64,000 nt of DNA, taken from Methylacidiphilum kamchatkense Kam1 (GTDB lineage Bacteria; Verrucomicrobiota; Verrucomicrobiia; Methylacidiphilales; Methylacidiphilaceae). The position numbers and the translations under genes were made by a program. Where the stretch lies: positions 992,001-1,056,000 of the forward strand of contig NZ_CP037899.1 in NCBI RefSeq assembly GCF_007475525.1, written 5' to 3'. Position 1 is the stretch's first letter. Each line of letters begins with the position of its first letter. The notes under the pieces are model-generated. The model was not told where the DNA came from and ran no database searches. It saw only the letters and a program-made list of their open reading frames with translations. This document shows positions 8,767-17,405 of the stretch, piece by piece.

Positions 8767-9645
8767 ATGAAAAAAATTAGCATTGTTTATTTAATGTTGT
8801 CTTTGTTGCCATTGAGCAGTCTTTTTGCCCAAGCGAAAAATCCTTATACTCCCTCAGACAAAACGGTCGTTTCTCAGGGTAAAGAATTATACTTTAAGAT
8901 GGGATGTAACGGCTGTCATGGAGCAGGGGGAGGAGGTGGCATGTGTCCTTCTTTTATAGATGACACATGGGTTTTTGGTAGCGACGATCAGACCTTATTT
9001 AAACTCATTAAAGGACAGATTCCTCAACAAACGATGCCAAGAATGTTTGGTGGGGTACTGACTGATGACGAAATTTGGAAGGTTATTACCTTTGTAAGGT
9101 ATTGTAAAGTTGCAGCTTCCGAACAGGCCGCTGGAGCATCGGGTCAAATAAATATAGATAAGAAATCATGTGCTATAGTGGAAGCTGACCCTCATTGGCT
9201 CAGAGCTGTTCTTCCTAAATTGACGGGATATCAAAACCAATACGTTTTAGTTTTTGATGGCTCTTCAAAGAATTTCTCATCTGCAGAAGACAGTAAACTT
9301 GCTGGCGCTACACTTGCTATTCTCGATAATAGTTCTGGAAAAGAAATAGCTAGTTTGCTTCATGCCAAACCTAAAGTATATCCTGACAAAGAAAGAGAAC
9401 TAGGAAAACCAGTAGAAGATCTTTTAGCAGGGAAAGTAGATGGGGCTATCTTATGGGCTCCTTTGGCTGCTTTTTATACAATGGAATTGGATTCGTCAAG
9501 GAAACTTAAAATGATAGCGTTTTCCAAAGCATATCCCGCACCTAAAGGATTTGAAGGTCAAGAACAAAGCTCTATGGTTTATGTAACAAAATGCGCTGAA
9601 GCCTTACTCAATGTACTAAAAGTCTATAACGTAGCTCCAAAATAA
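8767..9645 (+). CDS. xoxGJ: XoxGJ fusion: c-type cytochrome joined to a XoxJ-like domain
   Basis: 292 residues. Signal peptide is residues 1 to about 23. A class I cytochrome c domain follows, with one haem site CNGCH (Cys47, Cys50, His51) and candidate axial methionines 90 or 93 in TMPRMF. After a linker near residue 115, the C-terminal half (about 130-292) resembles one part of a XoxJ/MxaJ binding protein (DGAILWAPLAAFYTMEL). Verrucomicrobial methanotrophs are known to have such a cytochrome cGJ, shown in strain SolV to accept electrons from XoxF. It lies directly downstream of a separate xoxJ, so the operon encodes one full and one fused J module. Confidence 0.9.
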   Translation: MKKISIVYLMLSLLPLSSLFAQAKNPYTPSDKTVVSQGKELYFKMGCNGCHGAGGGGGMCPSFIDDTWVFGSDDQTLFKLIKGQIPQQTMPRMFGGVLTDDEIWKVITFVRYCKVAASEQAAGASGQINIDKKSCAIVEADPHWLRAVLPKLTGYQNQYVLVFDGSSKNFSSAEDSKLAGATLAILDNSSGKEIASLLHAKPKVYPDKERELGKPVEDLLAGKVDGAILWAPLAAFYTMELDSSRKLKMIAFSKAYPAPKGFEGQEQSSMVYVTKCAEALLNVLKVYNVAPK

Positions 9646-9740
9646 AGAAAAGAGAGGTTCATAAGGTTTTTAAAGTTTGTTGGTTTTGTATTGTTCAAGG
9701 CTATTGCTTAGTTTTGGACATTGGATACAATGTAAGTATT

Positions 9741-10109
9741 ATGGGACAGAATCTTTCTGAAGAAAAATGCGTTGCTTGCCGTGGAGATGCCCCCAAAGTG
9801 ACACCAGAAGAGAAGGAACTGCTAAGTAGGCAAATTCCTGAATGGAAAATTGTCGAAAAAAATGGGGTAGAAATGTTGGAAAGAAAATATGAGTTCCCTG
9901 ATTTTGCTTCGGCTTTGATGTTTACCGAAAGAGTAGGAAAACTTGCCGAGAATGAAAAACATCATCCTTCTATTTTGACGGAATGGGGAAAAGTTACAGT
10001 CTGGTGGTGGACCCACAAGATCAACGGATTACATCGTAACGATTTTATTATGGCAGCAAAAACAGATAGCCTCTATCAACCACTTTTAAAAGATTATATT
10101 GAATCGTGA
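9741..10109 (+). CDS. phhB: Pterin-4a-carbinolamine dehydratase
   Basis: About 122 residues of the PCD/DCoH family, which dehydrates 4a-hydroxytetrahydrobiopterin. The active-site signature is present: EKHHPSI (paired histidines), a downstream WWWTHKINGLHRND stretch with the third histidine, and the closing Asp. The N-terminus MGQNLSEEKCVACRGDAP is typical for bacterial members. An in-frame TTG start at 9714 would add nine residues; the ATG at 9741 is preferred because it matches family N-termini. Neither has a strong Shine-Dalgarno. No phenylalanine hydroxylase is adjacent, so the pterin substrate here is uncertain. Confidence 0.88.
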   Translation: MGQNLSEEKCVACRGDAPKVTPEEKELLSRQIPEWKIVEKNGVEMLERKYEFPDFASALMFTERVGKLAENEKHHPSILTEWGKVTVWWWTHKINGLHRNDFIMAAKTDSLYQPLLKDYIES

Positions 10110-10438
10110 CATTTTCTTTTCGGATCGTTTGAAGAGAAAAAGCTTCTTATTTTAGAGGCTGTAGATCGTTTTCATGTGGATAATCCAAGTTGGTGCTTGT
10201 GTGGTCTGGATATTTCCATTTGAAACTAGAAAACGGTGACTCGTCCCTTGGTTTACTATATCTCCAGAGATTCCTCAGATAGAGGGCTGTGATGATATCA
10301 TTTGATCATTGGCGATTGGATCTTTATTCGCAGCAGCTACAATCTTCTAGGGATCATCAAATCGTTAAGCTCTGCCTCGTCGCTTCTGTCCTTGCTTAGT
10401 GATGATTCCTTCTTTCTTATTCTAGCTACAAAACCAAG

Positions 10439-10470
10439 AAAAAAATAGGGGAGGCTTTTCCCTCCCCTAT
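10439..10470 (-). terminator. Strong Rho-independent terminator (minus strand)
   Basis: The stem ATAGGGGAGG / CCTCCCCTAT (10445-10454 with 10461-10470) is perfect, with a six-base loop. On the minus strand it is followed by a T run (A residues 10439-10444 on the plus strand). It ends minus-strand transcription coming from the dehydrogenase at 10693-11589 or from a small RNA starting near 10560. Confidence 0.85.
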
Positions 10471-10560
10471 GAGTTTGTAAGGTATCTTTTTCGGGCTTCC
10501 GGTCGAGCTTTCCATCAACTCCCCTATTTCCACTCAAGGAAATAAGGTACTCGCACCGTT
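10439..10560 (-). ncRNA. Candidate structured small RNA with its own terminator
   Basis: Read on the minus strand this noncoding stretch forms successive hairpins. First is a 10-bp stem with a six-base loop (arms 10538-10547 and 10522-10531). Next is a 5-bp stem (10515-10519 with 10502-10506), then a short CGG/CCG hairpin, and last a perfect 10-bp terminator. A TATAGC -10-like element lies about ten bases upstream of the first stem. Nothing lies downstream on this strand, since the next gene is convergent. It may be an independent sRNA or the structured 3' UTR of the dehydrogenase gene ending at 10693. It does not match RNase P, tmRNA, SRP or a riboswitch I can name. Confidence 0.4.
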
Positions 10561-10692
10561 TCACAAGCTATAAACTTTTCTAGCCACAACCTAAACTCTT
10601 TTTGAGGGTGGTTGAAGCCAGAAAATGTTCTCATCCCTCCCTTTTTGTTTATTCCTGGTCTAGGATGAAGGGTTTAGAATACCAATTTAGAT

Positions 10693-11589
10693 TTAGTCTT
10701 TATCCAATCCGTGACGATCTGGAAATGTCAACTCGGATATGGCGGATTTATCGTATTGACCAAATCCTTTTTTAACCAATCTCTGATATTGATTGTAGGT
10801 GGCTTGGGCAAGTGGGAGGTTCAATCCTGCTTCTTTTGCTAAATTAAGAGCAATGCCACTGTCTTTCAAGGCATGTTCGGCAGAGAAGAAACAAGTATGT
10901 TCTCTATTTTGCATATCTTCTCCATCTGTCTCCAACACTCTAGAGTTTGCCCCAGTTTGCGAAAAGACTTCTCTAATCATATTTAAATCGAGGTTAAGTG
11001 CTTTTGCAAGTCCCAGGCCTTCAGCTAGAGCCGCAGTATTGATGTTCATCACCATGTTCACAAGGGCTTTGACTTTTGCTGCTGAACCTAATTCACCACA
11101 ATAACGCCTCGAGGACGACATGTCCTTGAGTATAGGTTCGACTTCATCAATAACCTGTTTTTTGCCACCAAGCATGAAATATAAAGTACCATTTCTTGCT
11201 TGAGGAATACTTGAAGCCATGCATGCTTCTATAGCTTCGGCGCCTACTTCTTCACAAAGTTTGCCAATCTCTATGTGAGTTTTTGGGGAAACAGTAGCGG
11301 TATTGATAAATATTTTTCCTTTGGCACCAATCAAAAGACTGTCCCCATTTTTAGCAAAAATTTTATACATCGCAGCGTCATCAGACACCACTGTGAAAAT
11401 CACATCAGCCAGCTCTGTTACTCTAGCAAGTTTGGTTGTTGCTTCTGCTCCTATTTCTTTTGCTACTTCTTCTGCGACTTTTTGATTAATGTCGTATACA
11501 ACAGTAACAGGATATTTTAAATCATGAAGGCGTCTTGCCATATTAGCTCCCATTCTTCCTACACCTACAAAACCAATTCTTTTACTCAT
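10693..11589 (-). CDS. NAD(P)-dependent beta-hydroxyacid dehydrogenase (3-hydroxyisobutyrate dehydrogenase family)
   Basis: 298 residues. The N-terminal Rossmann motif is GFVGVGRMGANMARRL (residues 6-21), the substrate-binding region includes ASSIPQARNGTLYFMLGG, and the catalytic lysine is in GSAAKVKALVNMVMNINTAALAEGL (near residue 170). The C-terminal all-helical domain ends in a YDKSAISEL segment. The family includes 3-hydroxyisobutyrate, tartronate semialdehyde and succinic/glyoxylate semialdehyde reductases; sequence alone does not say which. In an organism with serine-cycle or glyoxylate metabolism a glyoxylate/tartronate role is plausible. It is 141 bases from lpdA on the same strand. 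Confidence 0.85.
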   Translation of the reverse strand: MSKRIGFVGVGRMGANMARRLHDLKYPVTVVYDINQKVAEEVAKEIGAEATTKLARVTELADVIFTVVSDDAAMYKIFAKNGDSLLIGAKGKIFINTATVSPKTHIEIGKLCEEVGAEAIEACMASSIPQARNGTLYFMLGGKKQVIDEVEPILKDMSSSRRYCGELGSAAKVKALVNMVMNINTAALAEGLGLAKALNLDLNMIREVFSQTGANSRVLETDGEDMQNREHTCFFSAEHALKDSGIALNLAKEAGLNLPLAQATYNQYQRLVKKGFGQYDKSAISELTFPDRHGLDKD

Positions 11590-11730
11590 ACTTCGCTCCT
11601 TTTTTAATAATCCTATTCGATTAATTATTATACTAATTTTCTTTCACTAAGAATAGTCTTCTATCCAGTTAAAAATTTTTTTCGGTTTTAAGTCAAGTGT
11701 AATTAGCTGGCATTTCTAGTAACAACCAAA

Positions 11731-13119
11731 CTAAAGATGGAGTCCCTTACCTTCTGCCAGAAGTGCAACTTCTCCGACCATTTCTGATAAAGTTGGATGT
11801 GGATGAATGGCTAGGAATAGCTCTTCGGCTGTGCTTTCTAAGGTTTTTGCTAGAGAAAATTCACCAATAAGTTCACTTGCATCCTCTCCAATAATGTGTG
11901 CTCCTAGAATTTCTCCTTCAGGGTCGCTAATGAGTAATTTGACAAATCCTTCAATTTCACCAGAGGCAACAGCCTTTCCATTAGCACTATATGGATATTT
12001 AGCAACCTTATATGGAATACTTGCTTTTTTAACCTCCTCTTCAGTCATCCCTACCGTAGCCACTTGAGGTTGGCAATAAACGCAGGAAGGAACAAAGTGA
12101 GGTCTTGTGGAGGTTTTTCCAAGAAAGATGCAGTCGATAGCTTCCCATCCTTCTCTAAAGGCAGCATGAGCAAGTAAAGGTGGACCAATAATATCTCCAG
12201 CTGCGAAGATGCCATCTACGGACGTTTGGTATTTTTCGTCAACAGCAATAAATCCATTTTGGGTTCGAAGCTCAAAACCGGGTTCCAAAACATCTGCTAG
12301 ATGAGCTGATACTCCAATAGCAAGAAGCATCGCTTCAGATTCGATTGTTTCGTTAACCGCTCCTTTCAATCTTACATGAATTTTCTCTTTAATATTCCAA
12401 CATTTTTCTACAACCGTTGAACAATAGGTGGTGATGCCCTTTTTAGAGAAACTTTTTTGCAACGCTTTAGAAATTTCACTGTCTGTTCCAGGGAGTATTT
12501 CCGAAGCCATTTCAACGATAATGACTTCAGATCCCATACACTTATAAAAATAGGCAAATTCTACCCCTATAGCGCCTCCTCCGACAATGATAATTTTTTT
12601 GGGAAGTCTGGTAGTTTCTAAAGCCTCTCGGCTTGTAAATATCATTTTGCCATCGACTTTGATAAAAGGTAAAGTTTTTGCTTTACATCCAGTGGAAAGA
12701 AGAATATAGGGGGCAGAAAGTTCTTCAGTTTTCCCATCAGGGAAAGTCATTCTTATTTTTTTATCTTTGTTAATTTTGCCTTTGGCTTTAATCCATTGAA
12801 TTCCTCTTGATTTAAATAAATATTCTACCCCAGAGGACATGCGATTAGCAGATTGCCTACTTCGGGCAATCACTTTACTATAATCGAATTTTAGTCCTGA
12901 AATTTCCAGTCCAAAGGCATCAGCTTTTCTGCATTTTTCAATAAACTCAGCTGTTTTAAGTAAGGTTTTTGAAGGAATACATCCCCAATTGGAACACACC
13001 CCTCCCAATTTATCTGCTTCGACAACAGCCACTTTTTTACCTAGCTGAGAGGCTCTCAACGCTGCGACATAGCCAGCAGGGCCTCCACCAATAATAATCA
13101 AATCTAGTGTATTATTCAT
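11731..13119 (-). CDS. lpdA: Dihydrolipoamide dehydrogenase (E3)
   Basis: 462 residues. The FAD-binding motif IIGGGPAGYVAALRA is at the N-terminus, the redox-active disulfide is CSNWGC (Cys42, Cys47), and the NAD-binding motif IIVGGGAIGVEFAYFY lies near 175-190. The second FAD motif is GIFAAGDIIGPPLLAHAA, and the C-terminal dimerisation domain ends with the catalytic HPHPTLSE (His-Glu pair). It reoxidises the lipoyl groups of E2 in the pyruvate (and possibly 2-oxoglutarate) complex. It follows the E2 gene by 13 bases on the same strand, so the two are co-transcribed. Confidence 0.95.
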   Translation of the reverse strand: MNNTLDLIIIGGGPAGYVAALRASQLGKKVAVVEADKLGGVCSNWGCIPSKTLLKTAEFIEKCRKADAFGLEISGLKFDYSKVIARSRQSANRMSSGVEYLFKSRGIQWIKAKGKINKDKKIRMTFPDGKTEELSAPYILLSTGCKAKTLPFIKVDGKMIFTSREALETTRLPKKIIIVGGGAIGVEFAYFYKCMGSEVIIVEMASEILPGTDSEISKALQKSFSKKGITTYCSTVVEKCWNIKEKIHVRLKGAVNETIESEAMLLAIGVSAHLADVLEPGFELRTQNGFIAVDEKYQTSVDGIFAAGDIIGPPLLAHAAFREGWEAIDCIFLGKTSTRPHFVPSCVYCQPQVATVGMTEEEVKKASIPYKVAKYPYSANGKAVASGEIEGFVKLLISDPEGEILGAHIIGEDASELIGEFSLAKTLESTAEELFLAIHPHPTLSEMVGEVALLAEGKGLHL

Positions 13120-13132
13120 AGATGGATTTTTT

Positions 13133-14383
13133 TTAGACTAGCATGGAGAGCGGATTTTCCAACAATGACTTAAATTCCTTTAAAAATTTTGCTCCCGTTG
13201 CTCCATCAATTACCCTATGGTCACATGAGGCAGTGACTCTTACAACTTCCCCTACAATAATATTGTTCTGAGAATCGATTAGGGGCTTTTTTACAACTGC
13301 TCCTATCGCCAGTATCATTGCTTGAGGAGGGTCAATAATGGCAAAAAAGTTATCAATGCCATACATTCCTAAATTTGATACGGTAATGGTTCCTCCCATG
13401 TACTCTTCTGGGGAGAGTTTTCTTTCTTGGGCTTTTTGTATAAGTTCCTTTGCTTCTTTCGATAAGGTCATGAGAGATTTATCTTGAGCGTTTTTGATGA
13501 CAGGGGTGATGAGTCCATCCTCTAATGCCACAGCAAGAGCAATATTGATAACGTTATGTTTTAAGATAGAATCAATGTTCCAGGAAGCATTGACGGAAGG
13601 TACTTTTTTTGCAGCTTCAACGGTAGCCTTTAAGAAGAAGTCGTTGTAAGTGAATTTCCATGGTTGCTCATGCTGCGAATAATAAAGGTTAAGCTCATTT
13701 CTCAAACGCGAAAGAGAGCTAACGAAGATTTCTGTTTCTAGATAAAAATGGGGAATGGTAGTCTTGCTCTCTAAAAGACGTTTTGCGATTTTTTCCCGCA
13801 TCATTGAAAGAGGAATTTTGGTCTCGGACAAACCGAGTTGTGGTGTAGCAGAAATACCAGGAGGCTTTTGAACAGGGAGCTTTTCTTTCTGTTCTAGAGC
13901 TTTCTGTTCTAAAGACCCCAAAACATCCCTTTTTAGAATTCTGCCACCAGGACCAGTTCCTTGAATTGAGGAAAGTTCAATACCTTCTTCTCGAGCAATT
14001 TTCCTGGCTAAAGGAGAAGATTTTATCCTTTGGGAAGGCTCTTTTGTAGTAACTTCTCTAAGTTGGCCGATTGGTTTTGTCAAAGAACTAGTTTCTTTCG
14101 TCTCCATCGCTTCTTTTTGAACTTGTGGAGCCGAAATGGCTTCTTCCGATTCCGATTCTATTAAAGCAATAGGAGCGTTGACTGGAGCTCTTCCCCCCTC
14201 TGGAAGAAGAATTTTTTTAAGGACACCAGATTCGAAAGCTTCTAAATCCATGATTGCTTTATCTGTTTCAATTTCCGCAATCACTTCCCCCTCTTGGATG
14301 GGGTCTCCTTCTTTTTTTAACCATCTAACAATCTGCCCTTCGGACATCGAAGGGCTCAACAAAGGCATAGTAATTTCTTTCAT
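13133..14383 (-). CDS. pdhC: Pyruvate dehydrogenase E2, dihydrolipoyl acetyltransferase
   Basis: 416 residues with the standard order. One lipoyl domain (1-75) has the lipoylated Lys42 in [13 protein letters not shown]. After a linker comes an E3/E1-binding domain (about 120-158, [20 protein letters not shown]). The catalytic domain (about 190-416) carries [12 protein letters not shown], the HxxxDG active site. It transfers acetyl groups from E1 to CoA. A single lipoyl domain is the shorter form typical of alpha2beta2-type E1 partners, agreeing with the separate E1-alpha and E1-beta genes at 16.4-18.5 kb. A plus-strand TPR gene separates those from this gene. Confidence 0.94.
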   Translation of the reverse strand: MKEITMPLLSPSMSEGQIVRWLKKEGDPIQEGEVIAEIETDKAIMDLEAFESGVLKKILLPEGGRAPVNAPIALIESESEEAISAPQVQKEAMETKETSSLTKPIGQLREVTTKEPSQRIKSSPLARKIAREEGIELSSIQGTGPGGRILKRDVLGSLEQKALEQKEKLPVQKPPGISATPQLGLSETKIPLSMMREKIAKRLLESKTTIPHFYLETEIFVSSLSRLRNELNLYYSQHEQPWKFTYNDFFLKATVEAAKKVPSVNASWNIDSILKHNVINIALAVALEDGLITPVIKNAQDKSLMTLSKEAKELIQKAQERKLSPEEYMGGTITVSNLGMYGIDNFFAIIDPPQAMILAIGAVVKKPLIDSQNNIIVGEVVRVTASCDHRVIDGATGAKFLKEFKSLLENPLSMLV

Positions 14384-14670
14384 TGAGGATTAGTAATCTG
14401 TTTTTAAATGATGTTATTTTTTATGTAAAGAATGCTTTTTTTTTATTCAATCATTAAAAATCATAATGTCGTTCTCTCTCTATTATCAATGTGAAAGTAT
14501 TGAATCTTTTTACTTTAAAGAAACAAAATTAACTCAAAGTTGTTTTTTATCACAACTAAAAAACAACCAATGGAAAAAGAGGCTACTCTTTCTGACTCTT
14601 GGAGAAAGAGCTTGAAGCTTCTTTTTTTCCAAAGATATTTTATTGCTTAGACAATTTTCAATAAGCAAAA

Positions 14671-16368
14671 ATGCCAGACATTAAAAATAAAGAAAGAATA
14701 GGGCCTATCCTGAATATTAATAGGACTTTTTTTTTAATTGTTTGTTCTTCTTTCCTTTTTTTCTTTCAACCTCTAGAAAGCCACGGCAGAATACAAAAAT
14801 CAACTCCTACTCCAAAAACAGATGGGGTGTCAACGCCTCAGGATTGGTTTCTGGAAGCTTATTTTATCACAAGAGAAGCTGATGGTCTTCTTTCTTCTAA
14901 AAATTATCTAGAAGCTGAAAAAAAATATCGAATCGCCTACAGTTTACTTGGTTCATTAAGAGCTACTTATCCAGAATGGGAAACAGCTATTGTCCGCTAT
15001 CGAACCAAATATGTTAAGGAAAAGCTCGAGCATCTCTCTCGTTTAAATGCTCAGAATACTACTACCGAAAAAAAAAAGTTTCAGGAAGACTTCGAACAAA
15101 ACAACGACCTAAGTCTGTTGATCAATCCCCAACCTCCCGTAAGCCTGGAGGAACTGCAAGCTCTCAAAAACAAGATAGCCAACCTCTCCAAGCAACTAGA
15201 ATTATTGAGAAAGGAAAAGGAAGCTCTTCTGGAGAATCTCCCTTACAATCAGCCGAAGTCAAGAACGGAAACGTTCAAAACCGAATCAACAAAAAACCAA
15301 GCCTTTCAGGGAATGACATTACAAGAACTCTCCCATCTTCCCCAAATCAAAGACCAACAAAGGAATCGAAAAAGTCTTACCTACCAATTGGAAAAAGCTC
15401 TGGAGGAAGCAAAAAAAACCGCTCAACAGCTAAAGGAAGAAAATAACCTATTGAAAAAAGAGCTTCAAGATGTCCAATCTAGTTTACATAATCAAAAAGA
15501 AATCTCTCAAAAGCCAAACGAAACCAGTCAGTTAGCTATTCTTCAGAGGGAAAATATGGTTCTTAAAAAAACCCTTGGCCAACTTTTGGACAAACAAAAG
15601 CGGATTGAGGAGGAAAAAGAAGCCTTGGCTTTAGAATTAGAAAAAGCAAATAAATTGTTGGCTTTTATAGGAGAAAAAGAAGAGGTTTTGGGAGAGAGAT
15701 TGGCTTCTAAAGTTACTAAAGAATCAATGACAGCCTTGAAGCAAAAGACGCAAGTTGAGCCATCCGCGCAAAGCTTGGCTTTCAGAAAGGAATCGGTCGT
15801 GGAAGAGATTCGAAATCTTTTTGATCGAGGAGCAAGGCTCTATAGTGAGAAAAGATATAAGGAAGCCTATGAGGTATATCATAAAGTTCTTAGTCTTGAT
15901 CCATCAAGCGGCATTGGATGGTTGAATTTAGGCCTTGTAGCTCTAGCAATGGAAAAAAATTCTGAAGCCTCTCTGTATTTGAAAAAAGCAGTTGAACTCC
16001 TTCCTAGAGATCCAATGCCCTACGCTTTGTTGGGACAGCTTTATTTTCAGAATGGTTCTTTAGCAGCTGCGACTGAAATGGTCGAAAAAGCCGTAAAACT
16101 GGATCCTCAAAATGCTAAACTTCGAAAAGAGCTTGGAGAAATTTACAAGGCAAGGGGATTAGAATTATTGGCTGCCAAAGAGCTGAATAAAGCTATTGAA
16201 TTGAACCCATATGATGGAATGGCTCATTTCGATTTAGCTTTAGTATATGTCTCTTATAATCCTCCCTTGATAGCTCAAGCGAAACGGCACTATAGAGATG
16301 CTCTTTCATTGGGAGTTCCTAAGGATGAACGACTAGAACAAAAAATCGGATACTCAACCCAAAGATAA
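14671..16368 (+). CDS. Membrane-anchored or secreted coiled-coil and TPR protein
   Basis: 565 residues, specific function unrecognised. A hydrophobic segment (about residues 19-35) looks like a signal peptide or anchor. Residues 150-360 are rich in Lys, Glu, Leu and Gln with heptad-like spacing and form long coiled coils. Residues about 385-530 contain at least four tetratricopeptide repeats (for example GARLYSEKRYKEAYEVYHKVLSLDPSSGIGW, cited as a repeat type). Such proteins scaffold envelope or cell-division complexes. It is inserted opposite in direction between the E2/E3 and E1 genes of pyruvate dehydrogenase, with its stop 12 bases from the pdhB stop. Confidence 0.8.
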   Translation: MPDIKNKERIGPILNINRTFFLIVCSSFLFFFQPLESHGRIQKSTPTPKTDGVSTPQDWFLEAYFITREADGLLSSKNYLEAEKKYRIAYSLLGSLRATYPEWETAIVRYRTKYVKEKLEHLSRLNAQNTTTEKKKFQEDFEQNNDLSLLINPQPPVSLEELQALKNKIANLSKQLELLRKEKEALLENLPYNQPKSRTETFKTESTKNQAFQGMTLQELSHLPQIKDQQRNRKSLTYQLEKALEEAKKTAQQLKEENNLLKKELQDVQSSLHNQKEISQKPNETSQLAILQRENMVLKKTLGQLLDKQKRIEEEKEALALELEKANKLLAFIGEKEEVLGERLASKVTKESMTALKQKTQVEPSAQSLAFRKESVVEEIRNLFDRGARLYSEKRYKEAYEVYHKVLSLDPSSGIGWLNLGLVALAMEKNSEASLYLKKAVELLPRDPMPYALLGQLYFQNGSLAAATEMVEKAVKLDPQNAKLRKELGEIYKARGLELLAAKELNKAIELNPYDGMAHFDLALVYVSYNPPLIAQAKRHYRDALSLGVPKDERLEQKIGYSTQR

Positions 16369-16380
16369 TTATTTGTCTTT

Positions 16381-17358
16381 CTATTTTAAAACATTGTGAA
16401 CGGCCTGTATTACTCTTAAGGGATTGGGTAGGATCTCTTGTTCTAGTTTTCCATTGTATGGATTGGGAATGTCTAAATTTGAAACTCGATAAATGGGCGC
16501 ATCGAGTTCATCAAACAGAAGTTGTTGCACATCATAAGCAATTTGAGCTCCCCAGCCAGCAAAAGGTTTCCCTTCCTCGACAATGACAAGTCTGTTGGTT
16601 TTTTGTATGGAAGAAGCAATTAGATCGAAATCGTAGGGTTTAATGGTTCTTAGATCGATAATTTCAACCGAAATGTTCTCCTTGGATAGTGTTTCTAAGG
16701 CTTGAAGCACGACGTGTGTTGAAAAACCGCTAGAAAGCACAGTTACATCTTTTCCTTCGGTAACAATCTGTGCCTTACCAATTGGTACAAGAAAATCTTT
16801 TTCTTCGGGTACCTCGCCTTGAATCCCATAAAGTCTTTCTCCTTCGAAAAAACAAACAGGGTTGTTCGACCGAATGGCACTTTTCAATAGTCCTTTGGCG
16901 TCAGCAGGAAAAGCTGGATTAATGACAGTAAAGGTAGGAACATTGGCAAGCCAATTTTCCAGGGCATGAGAATGGGTGGCTCCTATTTGAGTTCCGCCAC
17001 CAGAAGGACCGCGAAAGACTATAGGAAATTTAAATTGACCTCCAGACATAAATCTAATGGAACCAGCATTGTTTATAATTTGATCAAAAGCAACCAATGC
17101 AAAGCTCCAGTTCATGAACTCAACGATTGGCCTTAGACCATACATTACCGCTCCAACGGCTAAGCCTGTGAAGGCTGCTTCTGAAATTGGCGTATCAATG
17201 ATCCGTTCTGGTCCAAACTTCTTTAAGAGTCCTTGAGAAACTTTAAAAGCTCCTCCGTATTCTCCAACCTCTTCGCCAATTAAAAATACAGTGTGATCTC
17301 TTTCAAGTTCCTCACTCAATGCTTCATTGAGAGCCTGTCGATAAGTAAGATTAGCCAT
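16381..17358 (-). CDS. pdhB: Pyruvate dehydrogenase E1 component, beta subunit
   Basis: 325 residues of the transketolase-like E1-beta family. The N-terminus LTYRQALNEALSEELERD and GEEVGEYGGAFKVSQGLLKKFG are diagnostic, along with DTPISEAAFTGLAVGAVMYGLRPIVE and the C-terminal VEEGKPFAGWGAQIAY. It binds the TPP pyrimidine side and provides half of the heterotetramer interface. It lies 47 bases downstream of pdhA on the same strand and is convergent with the TPR gene. Confidence 0.95.
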   Translation of the reverse strand: MANLTYRQALNEALSEELERDHTVFLIGEEVGEYGGAFKVSQGLLKKFGPERIIDTPISEAAFTGLAVGAVMYGLRPIVEFMNWSFALVAFDQIINNAGSIRFMSGGQFKFPIVFRGPSGGGTQIGATHSHALENWLANVPTFTVINPAFPADAKGLLKSAIRSNNPVCFFEGERLYGIQGEVPEEKDFLVPIGKAQIVTEGKDVTVLSSGFSTHVVLQALETLSKENISVEIIDLRTIKPYDFDLIASSIQKTNRLVIVEEGKPFAGWGAQIAYDVQQLLFDELDAPIYRVSNLDIPNPYNGKLEQEILPNPLRVIQAVHNVLK

Positions 17359-17405
17359 GATTTTTCCCTCTTATTGAATAGTTTAAGCTGTTTGTGCTTA
17401 AAATC

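Larger units (their letters stand above)
10110..10692. other. Intergenic region between phhB and the beta-hydroxyacid dehydrogenase
   Basis: About 580 bases between convergent genes. It contains the strong minus-strand terminator and the possible structured RNA described separately. The remainder (10110-10435 and 10565-10690) shows no gene. A 75-codon minus-strand frame at 10337-10564 runs straight through the terminator hairpin and is judged non-coding. Confidence 0.5.

Noticed and set aside
10337-10564. 75-codon minus-strand open frame
   Set aside because: It passes through a perfect terminator hairpin, lacks a ribosome binding site and has no recognisable motif.
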